NCBI RefSeq assembly: GCF_905475395.1
Contig: NC_058341.1
Coordinates: forward strand, 72,413,597 to 72,477,596
Length of the DNA stretch: 64,000 nucleotides
Direction of reading: 5' to 3'
From: Chrysoperla carnea
Taxonomy: Eukaryota > Arthropoda > Insecta > Neuroptera > Chrysopidae
This document shows, in pieces, positions 57,028 to 64,000 of the stretch. The position numbers were made by a program, and so were the translations under genes. Every line of letters starts with the position of its first letter. Positions within the stretch are counted from its first letter, which is position 1. The notes under the pieces were generated by a model. That model was not told the DNA's origin, made no database searches, and saw only the letters and a program-made list of their open reading frames with translations.

Positions 57028-60000
57028 TTAGGCCAATCCTAAATATTCACAGCACAATTGATGCTTAGGTGCAGGTAAAGCTTTAGTGCAAATGTCAGCA
57101 CACATTTCATCAGTTGATTGATACTTTAATATTATTTCTTTATTCTCAACCAATTCTCGAATAAAATGATATTTAACATCTATATGCTTTGTTCGACGCG
57201 AAAATTCTGGATTGGAAGCAATCCTTTGTGCACTTTGATTATCATTATATATGATAACAGCTTGTCCTGGAATCATAATTTCTGATCCTTTCAGCAAATC
57301 AGATAAAAATGCTTTTACATAAATGCCTTCTTTAGCGGCTTCACATATAGCCATATACTCACTGTGAGCTGAAGCTAAAGCAATACAAGATTGTTTCTTA
57401 CTTTCCCACGAAAATAGACATTTACCCATTTTATATACGTAACCAGTATACGATTTTCTATCGCGTATATCATTTGCCCAATCGGCATCTGCGAAACCAA
57501 TTAATTTAAAATCATCAGATTTTTCAAACACAAGTCCTTTGGTTTTTGTCCCTTTTAAATAACGCAGAATGCGTTTAGCAGCAATCCAATTTTCATGAGA
57601 TGGATTTTGATTAAATTGACTAAGAAAATGAACAGAATAAGATATATCAGGTCGCGTACCTACACTTAAATACATAAGAGAACCAATCAATTGCTGATAA
57701 GGAACATCAGCATGCTCCCCTTCAAGTGTGAATTTCTTATTAATGTCCATAGGGGACTTTACAGGATTTGCATCTACCATATTAAATTTTTTGAGTAATT
57801 TATCAATGTAAACTGTCTGATTTATCTTGAGCTTACCATTATTTTTATCTCTTTCAAATTGCCAACCTAACAAATTTTGCACACTACCCAAATCTTTCAT
57901 AACAAAATGTTTGTTTAATTCTGTTTTTACACTTTTTGCTTCTGAAGCATCATTATAGAATAATACAAAATCATCAACATAAAGAGCAATAATTGTGATT
58001 TTTTGTTTATTAATCTTTGTAAAAACACAAGGTTCCAAATTACAAGCTTTAAAACCTAATTTGAGTAATATTTCTTTCGCTTTAAAAAACCATAAACGAG
58101 AACTTTGTTTCAGGCCATAAATGCCCTTTTTTAATTTACAAACTTTATTTGTTAGATTACCTTTCAGACCTTCTGGTGGTTTCATATAAATTGTTTCAGA
58201 TATACAACCATTTAAGAATGCTGTTTCCGCATCTAAGTGATCACATTCAAGGTCTAACTGAACAGCAAGACTAAACAGAAGTCTTAAAGTACTAAATTTA
58301 ACTACAGGTGAAAAGGTTTCGTTATAATCTACGCCATAAGTTTGCGTAAAACCTTTTGCAACTAAACGGGCACGGTATTTTGCAATATTACCATTAGAAT
58401 CGCGTTTTATCTTAAAAACCCATTTACAATCTACAATCTTTTGATTTGGAGGGCAATCAACCAGTTCCCATGTATCATTTTTATGCATACATTGAAGTTC
58501 ACTTTCAATAGCATTACGCCATTGTTTAGCATGAATACCCTGTAGGGCTTCTTTGACAGTAACTGGTTCATTCTCCTCACCAATATGTACATGAAAATTA
58601 GTTTCGTAATCAGGAAATAATTTAATTTTTCTGTCTCTAAGAGGATACCTACGATCTTCATTTAATTCACAAACTGATTCATTTACACTATTTGATTCAT
58701 CTGTGGTATCAGAAGTATTCTGTACACTAGTATCTTCTTGCTCAAATATATCTTCCTCAACGTTATAATCTTCATCTTCTGTTTCTACGATGGCTTCCAC
58801 GGAGTCATCAGTAATATACTCAGTTGTAGATTCATTTAACATTTGCGTTTCACTAACATCAGCGATGTTATCAACAACAGGCATTGACAGTTTAACAGTT
58901 GTTTCAGTCAAATCGGGAATAGGTGTTGTCGTTTCTTGATTGTTTATTCGTTCTAAAACTTCACTTTCACAAAACACTACATCCCTTGCAAGTTTTATAA
59001 CACCATTTGACGGATCATATAGTCGATAAGCTTTGCTAATATCACTATAACCGACAAATATATATTTATGTGCTTTCGGATCCAACTTTTTTCTTTTAGC
59101 ATCAGGAATATGCGCATATGCATCAACTCCAAAAATCCTTAGATGAGAAATATCGACCTTTTTCTTATACCAAACCTCAAATGGAGTTGCATTTTTCAGT
59201 CTTTTTGTCGGAGCTCGATTTAGAAGGTAAACAGCCGTGTTCGCAGCTTCTGCCCAAAGGTTCATGTTTGCATTAGCGTGATGCAACATACAGCGAACTC
59301 GCTCAGTAATTTTTCGATTAATATTTTCGCTTACTCCATTTTGTTCCGGAACGTACGGAACGGATAGCTCATGTTTAATACCTTCATTTTTTAAATATTG
59401 TTCAAATTCAGCACTAATATATTCACCTCCGCCATCACTGCGAAGAATTTTTATAGAACGTTCACATTCTTTTTCTACACGTGCTTTAAATTCTTTAAAT
59501 TTTTCTGGAACTTCACATTTATTTCTTAGAAAATAAATAAAAATCATTCTGCTATGGTCATCACAGAATGTAACAAAATATCTATATTGACTTACAGATT
59601 CAACTTGAAACGGTCCACAAACATCAGAGTGAATTAAATCCAATTTATTTGCGGCTAATTCTTTCTCTTTGTTAATTTTAAATGGAAGTTTATGTTGCTT
59701 ACCCATTATACAAGATACACACTTCCGAGGATCATCAACAGTAGTTGGTGCAATTCCAGTCACCAAATCTTTCATTCTTTTCATATATTGTTGATTAAGA
59801 TGTCCAAGTCTCAAGTGCCACAAACGGGTTTCATCAACTTTTGATATTAATCCATGATTTTCAAATATCAAATTACTTTTCTTTATGATATTTTTAGTTT
59901 CATGTTTCAAAACATTTAACCGATAAATACCATCAATAATATCAGCTGAAGCTATAACATTACCTTTTAAAGTAATTGTGTCGTACACTGAACATTTATT

Positions 60001-61092
60001 TTTATCAAAAACAACAGTGTAACCTTTTTCTGCCATGGCACTCACAGATAATAAATTTGTTGAAAGTCCAGGTACACAAACTACATCTTTGATTTCATAA
60101 TTTCCATTTGGTAATGATATGGGAGCATTCCCACTACCCAAACTTGTGAGTTTGTCACCATTTGCTACAGTTATGGTCATTCCATTATTTTTCTTGGTAA
60201 AGTTTGACAGTTTTACCTCTTCACAACACATGTGTCTACTAGCAGCTGAATCCACGTACCATTCATGCTGATTTGCAAGTACGTTAGTCGCCTTAAAAGC
60301 AGAAAATAAAGCGTTACTTTTCTTTCGATTATTTTCCTTTTTGGATTCATCTTGTTCCAATTTCAGCTTCGGACACTGTGGTCTTAAATGACCTGTATTT
60401 TTACAATGCCAGCAAGTGGGGTTTTTCTTTTCTTTGTCCTTTTTATGAATGAATTTTTTCTTCTGATGAGATGCAAGGGCTGATTCTTCACGAATTATTT
60501 GTCGTTGTGAATTTGAATTCCAATCAGCATCTTGAAGTAGTTTACTTTTAACAAAATCACTTGTGATTTCCACTTCCACATTTTCAAGAGCCATTACCAT
60601 TGGACGATACATTTTTGGAAGTCCTTTCAATAAAATTACTCCTATAAATTCGTCATCAACTGGTTTGCCTAAACTAGACAATTGCATTGAAATATCCATC
60701 ACAGTGTTGATGTATTCATCCATTGTCGAATAATCAACTAATTTTACAGAAAATAGTTTTTGTAAAAGTATCAACCTTTTGTTCAACCCTTTATCTTCAA
60801 AAGCTTTGGATAAGGCCTGCCAGGCCTGTTTTGCTGTTGTACAATTCATAACATATGGAAAACAACACTTATCAACCATCAAGTTGATTCTACATAAAGC
60901 TTTTTCGTCTCTACGTAATTTTGTAGACTCATCAGTTTTGTCCGATTCAGGGTAACCTTTCACTGAGTTCCATAAATTATCATGAAGTAGACTATTCTTC
61001 ATTTGAAACTGCCAGTCCAGAAAGTTTGACCTACCCTTCAGTTTCTCAAACGATGGTAATGTAGAATTTCCAATTTCGTTTATCATGATCAA
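57028..61092 (-). CDS. Copia-2 Gag-Pol polyprotein (1354 residues)
   Basis: One uninterrupted frame. Gag: UBN2-like region (about 20-190) and CCHC knuckle (Cys227, Cys230, His235, Cys240). Protease: DSAAS at 281-285, where DSGAS/T is the common form. Integrase: His426, His431, Cys458, Cys461 and catalytic Asp490, Asp553, Glu589 with 35-residue spacing; the residue after Glu589 is Asn where Arg is usual. An acidic linker follows (about 740-815). Reverse transcriptase: RARLVAKGFTQ (about 907-917), Asp954 in the AFLNG block, YGLKQSSRLW (about 992-1001) and YVDD (1038-1041). RNase H: FADADW, HSEYMA, NDNQSA and HIDVKYHFI. Full length with copia domain order; probably able to function unless the protease change is harmful. 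Confidence 0.96.
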   Translation of the reverse strand: MIMINEIGNSTLPSFEKLKGRSNFLDWQFQMKNSLLHDNLWNSVKGYPESDKTDESTKLRRDEKALCRINLMVDKCCFPYVMNCTTAKQAWQALSKAFEDKGLNKRLILLQKLFSVKLVDYSTMDEYINTVMDISMQLSSLGKPVDDEFIGVILLKGLPKMYRPMVMALENVEVEITSDFVKSKLLQDADWNSNSQRQIIREESALASHQKKKFIHKKDKEKKNPTCWHCKNTGHLRPQCPKLKLEQDESKKENNRKKSNALFSAFKATNVLANQHEWYVDSAASRHMCCEEVKLSNFTKKNNGMTITVANGDKLTSLGSGNAPISLPNGNYEIKDVVCVPGLSTNLLSVSAMAEKGYTVVFDKNKCSVYDTITLKGNVIASADIIDGIYRLNVLKHETKNIIKKSNLIFENHGLISKVDETRLWHLRLGHLNQQYMKRMKDLVTGIAPTTVDDPRKCVSCIMGKQHKLPFKINKEKELAANKLDLIHSDVCGPFQVESVSQYRYFVTFCDDHSRMIFIYFLRNKCEVPEKFKEFKARVEKECERSIKILRSDGGGEYISAEFEQYLKNEGIKHELSVPYVPEQNGVSENINRKITERVRCMLHHANANMNLWAEAANTAVYLLNRAPTKRLKNATPFEVWYKKKVDISHLRIFGVDAYAHIPDAKRKKLDPKAHKYIFVGYSDISKAYRLYDPSNGVIKLARDVVFCESEVLERINNQETTTPIPDLTETTVKLSMPVVDNIADVSETQMLNESTTEYITDDSVEAIVETEDEDYNVEEDIFEQEDTSVQNTSDTTDESNSVNESVCELNEDRRYPLRDRKIKLFPDYETNFHVHIGEENEPVTVKEALQGIHAKQWRNAIESELQCMHKNDTWELVDCPPNQKIVDCKWVFKIKRDSNGNIAKYRARLVAKGFTQTYGVDYNETFSPVVKFSTLRLLFSLAVQLDLECDHLDAETAFLNGCISETIYMKPPEGLKGNLTNKVCKLKKGIYGLKQSSRLWFFKAKEILLKLGFKACNLEPCVFTKINKQKITIIALYVDDFVLFYNDASEAKSVKTELNKHFVMKDLGSVQNLLGWQFERDKNNGKLKINQTVYIDKLLKKFNMVDANPVKSPMDINKKFTLEGEHADVPYQQLIGSLMYLSVGTRPDISYSVHFLSQFNQNPSHENWIAAKRILRYLKGTKTKGLVFEKSDDFKLIGFADADWANDIRDRKSYTGYVYKMGKCLFSWESKKQSCIALASAHSEYMAICEAAKEGIYVKAFLSDLLKGSEIMIPGQAVIIYNDNQSAQRIASNPEFSRRTKHIDVKYHFIRELVENKEIILKYQSTDEMCADICTKALPAPKHQLCCEYLGLA

Positions 61093-61177
61093 TCCACGTG
61101 TTCACAATTTTTCAAACTTAAAAAAGTTTTTGGAAAAAACAATCACTCAACGTTTATATTTACGAAGACACTGGGAT

Positions 61178-61191
61178 CTGGGCCCATAACC
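61178..61191 (-). other. Copia-2 primer-binding site
   Basis: The minus strand reads GGTTATGGGCCCAG directly after the 5' LTR, complementary to the anticodon arm of initiator tRNA-Met. This is the half-tRNA primer mode described for Drosophila copia, not the usual 3' CCA end priming. Confidence 0.85.
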
Positions 61192-61463
61192 TATTGGTTT
61201 TATAATCGGACACTAATAATTAATTATATATTTCGTTTATTTAAATTAATTATTATAAAGAAAATTACATTCATTGTATAACAATACACATTACAAAATC
61301 ATTCATACATTCTACATTCTGTCATAAAGAACTATTACTACTATTTTCAACTATCCATGGTAGCAAAACATCGTACTACAGTACTACAGTTTATGATATA
61401 TAAACTAAGCAAAATATCGCTAAACATGATAACTGTGATGTTACGATATTAATAATTCCAACA
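61192..61463 (-). repeat. Copia-2 5' LTR
   Basis: 272 bp, identical by eye to 56615-56886. The right target duplication GTAAA follows at 61464-61468. Confidence 0.95.
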
Positions 61464-62544
61464 GTAAAACCTTCATACCAAAAAATCGAACTCTCAGGGA
61501 TGGGGTGTGTTACAAAAAAACTATCCATCAAATAAAAAATAGTTCAAATCAAAATTATAGCTGATTTAACATTCTAGCTTCAAAATTGACCGAGAAATAC
61601 CAATTTTAAAACTGTGCATTTTTTGCTCATTTAATCAAATGAAAAATGATCCATCTTGTAAACCGTTAGAGATAGAACAAAAGTTTAATCGTAAAAGTCA
61701 TTTCTTATAAAAAAATAAACAATGTTTGAAACATTCTTTTGTAAACGTCACTGTTTACTCGTGAGAGCGCCAATTAGGACAAAACTTTGGTGTCCATTTT
61801 CTCCAAAACTATAATAGATAGGGAGTTGAACATTCTCAAAGAACTAAAAATATTCTAGAAAATGAAATTGAACCCATCTTGTAAACTGTTGGAGATAGAA
61901 CAAAATTAAATTCCAATTTCAAAGACGCAACACTATATTCTTTATTTCCGTGATTTTTTATCTAATTTGGTTGTGCTAAATGGGCATTTTTGTAATTTTC
62001 GCAGAATCGCCATCTTTGCAAATAATGGTCTGTGAAAAATGCATAGTTTTCGCAATATAAGCCAAAAACGGAGAAAGTGCGAATAATTTGAAATTTTTTA
62101 CTTTTCGCGTGAAGCCTACGATCTCCTACAAGACAGAAAACTCTTAACCGCCGGAGAGAGTCATTTCTGAACCGATTTTTATTCCTTTAAATATTTGGTT
62201 GTAACAGTTTCGTACCGGAAAATTGCCTACTCAGGGAGGTGGTTGAAAAACTTTTTTAAGGAGTTGAAATTAAATCAATTTTGTTACAAATTACAAAAAA
62301 CCAATTTAAAAAAATTCAAATGCAAATTGTAGCTGAAGTAATTTAGGACATTTTAATTTTTTTTATTAGATTCTAGTTCCAAAATTGACCGAGATATGCA
62401 AGTTTTTTTTAAAAATACTGTAATTTTTTAATTACGTAAAAATGTTTTATACTAAATAAAAAATGTATTAAAAAATAAATAAAAAAATGTATTAAAAAGA
62501 GAGTCTTAGGAGGCTAACATAAAACAGATGAAAACAATTATCTC

Positions 62545-62830
62545 TAACGGTTTATAAAATGGGTTCTACGGACTCAATTGACCTATCTTGCTCGTTTACG
62601 AACTCAGCCTCACTTTTTACGCCCTGAGCACGCTATAAAAATTTCAATCATTTTGATATATTTTTTCGTTTTTGAGTTATCTAGGCGACAGACATCCGGA
62701 AATAAACTAAGTAGGAGATTTTCTGAACACCTATACCAAAAATTTGTTCGTAACATGAATATTTCTTAGCTCTAGTTATAAACTTGGGACTAAACTTAGT
62801 AAACCTTGATTTATATTATATATATATACA
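62545..62830 (-). repeat. Dispersed repeat R1, minus-orientation copy
   Basis: It contains TCTCTAACGGTTTATAAAAT, CGTTTTTGAGTTAT, GAACACCTATACCAAAAATT and ATATATATACAAAGTATAAA, the reverse of the R1 order seen at 7190 and 28146. It lies inside the large SLC22 intron. Confidence 0.68.
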
Positions 62831-63682
62831 AAGTATAAAAAGCTTTATTGAGTATTCTTATTAAAAAATTTTTTTTATTGTTAAATGGGTGCGAATTCTT
62901 TTTGTCAAATTTATTAATAGCTAAATATTTAAAGGAGACGCGTATCCTTTAAAATACTTTTTGTCGAAGTTATAATATTTTTAATATAAAGCTAACAGCA
63001 GGTTTAAATAAGCAGATTTCGCACGTGCTTGAATGAGCAAAAAAATCCTAAAATTGGCATACTTATCTCGGTCAATTTTGAAGCTAGAATGTCGAATAAA
63101 AAATGAAATTCTTCACAATTACTTCAACTACAACTTATTTTAATGTTATTTGTTGCATAGTTTTTTTTGTAAATTGTAAAAATCTAATTGTTTTTAAGCC
63201 CTAAAAAAGGATTTAAGACCACCCCTTCCCCTGAGTAATTGATTTTACTGTATGAAGTTTTTACAACCTAATAAACAACTGTGCCATAAATCAAAGATTC
63301 CACTCCTTATTTTATTGTACTTAATAGCCTGGTGAATTTAATTTTTTTCAAAGAAAATTAATAGCAGGCAAAGACACGGTGGAAAATGAAGTTAGAGTTA
63401 TAACCAAACAAAAAAATAAAATTGGACACGAGATCTTGTCCAATTTTCGACATAATTAATTTGTTTTGGCATCGGGCTATAGAAGAATTCTTTCAGAATT
63501 TTGTTAAGTGAAAAGAATTGTTTGACTGCGATAATAAGATCATACAACGATATCTAGATGTAAGATTTATTCAAATGTTCAAATAATATTTTCTAATATA
63601 CAATTTTATTTCGAGTATTGAGTATTATGCTGTATAATATTTACTCATGCTAATTCTTCAAGTTTATTCGTTTTTGTTTTAG

Positions 63683-63956
63683 TTTTAAGTATACTATTTC
63701 TATTCAATTTTTGGTTGTGTTCTGAGTCGCCAAGATGGTTACTCGTAACTGGTAAAAAAGAAAAAGCGTATAAATTACTCGAAGAAATTTGTGCAATAAA
63801 TAAATTACCCAAAGCAAATATAAAAATGGCTACACATGAATTAATTTTATCATCTGATAAGAGTGATGTCAAAAGTGATGAAAAAACTATAAACTTTAAA
63901 TCGATATTTAAATCGCCGATCCTGTTAAAACGTACATTAATTTTATATCTGAATTG
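63683..63956 (+). CDS. SLC22-type transporter, fourth recognised exon (gene continues beyond window)
   Basis: Acceptor TTTTTGTTTTAG; enters with two bases completing a phase-1 codon. It leaves in phase 2 at AATTG|GTAAAG, splitting a Trp codon. It encodes membrane segment 6 (VLSILFLFNFWL), the family signature ESPRWLL, the basic GKKEKA loop start, a cytosolic loop of about 60 residues with a Lys/Asp/Ser-rich part, and KRTLILYLNW at the start of segment 7. Together the four exons give about 350 residues of an expected ~550; segments 7-12 lie to the right of the window. ESPRWLL follows directly on LQLTLS of the previous exon, as in family members, which supports the 8.6-kb intron. Confidence 0.93.
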
Positions 63957-64000
63957 GTAAAGTATTAAATTTATTCTCGAAGTCTAAAAGACTCAAGCAA

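Larger units (their letters stand above)
56615..61463 (-). mobile_element. Copia-2, complete Ty1/copia-type LTR retrotransposon in an intron
   Basis: A 4849-bp element flanked by GTAAA, antisense to the SLC22 gene. It has two 272-bp LTRs that look identical, a primer-binding site of 14 matching nt, one gag-pol frame and a polypurine tract. LTR ends are TG...TA; the 5' end TGTTGGAATT resembles that of Drosophila copia. The LTRs differ from those of Copia-1 and the proteins are clearly different, so this is another lineage. Identical LTRs and an intact frame indicate recent insertion. Antisense orientation keeps the LTR's polyadenylation signal off the host transcript. Confidence 0.96.
56540..63320. 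repeat. FB-A foldback element interrupted by Copia-2
   Basis: The left remnant is about 56540-56614 (GCATCTTTGAAATACTCCAT, then GTTGTTTATTTTTATTAGGT). It continues after Copia-2 at 61464 (AACCTTCATACC, AATCGAACTCTCAGG). Inverted family sequence closes it near 63320: TACAACCTAATAAACAACTG. Between, 61600-63200 has the TTGTAAACCGTTAGAGATAG, CAAAATTGACCGAGATATG and CCCCCT-type blocks in both orientations, some duplicated. An R1 copy (minus) lies at about 62545-62830. Confidence 0.62.
55115..63682 (+). other. 8.6-kb SLC22 intron holding Copia-2 and repeats
   Basis: It starts GTAAAAC and ends TTTTTGTTTTAG, and both sides join in frame (phase 1). Apart from Copia-2 (56615-61463) it has the FB-A element it inserted into (about 56540-63320), an R1 copy and AT-rich DNA. 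55115-56540 shows nothing recognised except a segment at about 55885-55935 that resembles 36805-36860. A T-rich tract lies near 56450-56486. Confidence 0.8.

Overview
The window is insect-like nuclear DNA. It is strongly AT-rich by eye and has GT-AG introns with canonical splice signals. Most of it is transposable-element sequence with long gene-free stretches. No bacterial operons, CRISPR arrays, rRNA genes or convincing tRNA genes were seen. The insect assignment rests on the type of transporter gene, the copia-type elements and the satellite, foldback and hAT-like repeats. The species was not identified.

Layout. (1) 1-22 kb has no host gene that I can recognise. It is a patchwork of foldback (inverted-repeat) elements, tandem arrays and a decayed hAT transposase fragment at 5106-5288. 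The most striking element is a near-perfect 2 x 413 bp inverted repeat at 10644-11538. (2) 22075-27616 is a complete Helitron with a 5' TC, a 3' hairpin plus CTAG, and an uninterrupted Rep-helicase reading frame. It sits exactly at the symmetry centre of a perfect palindrome (98-bp arms at 21977-22074 and 27617-27714). Its 5' region carries heat-shock elements, a TATA box and an initiator, so it looks like a captured heat-shock promoter. (3) 28-38 kb holds more foldback repeats and a second hAT remnant (about 35478-35667). (4) 38066-42580 is a complete copia-type LTR retrotransposon on the minus strand, with identical-looking 177-bp LTRs, a CTTAC target duplication and one intact polyprotein frame. 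(5) 42.6-52.7 kb is repeats and unassigned DNA, including two non-autonomous hAT-type elements with 8-bp target duplications (44113-44722 and 46438-47145), a ~140-bp tandem array and an AT microsatellite. (6) 52776 to the right edge is the only host gene seen: four consecutive coding exons of an SLC22-type (organic cation/carnitine transporter-like) membrane transporter on the plus strand. The first exon and the C-terminal half lie outside what I can identify. Its last visible intron (about 8.6 kb) contains a second complete copia-type retrotransposon on the minus strand (56615-61463), with identical-looking 272-bp LTRs and a GTAAA target duplication.

How the parts relate. The three intact autonomous-looking elements each inserted into an older repeat, and the empty sites can be read directly from the flanks: a palindrome for the Helitron, a ~155-bp repeat unit for Copia-1, and a foldback element for Copia-2. 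Both copia elements appear to prime from the anticodon region of initiator tRNA-Met, as Drosophila copia does. The foldback families recur in both orientations and could produce long hairpin RNA, but nothing in the sequence proves expression.
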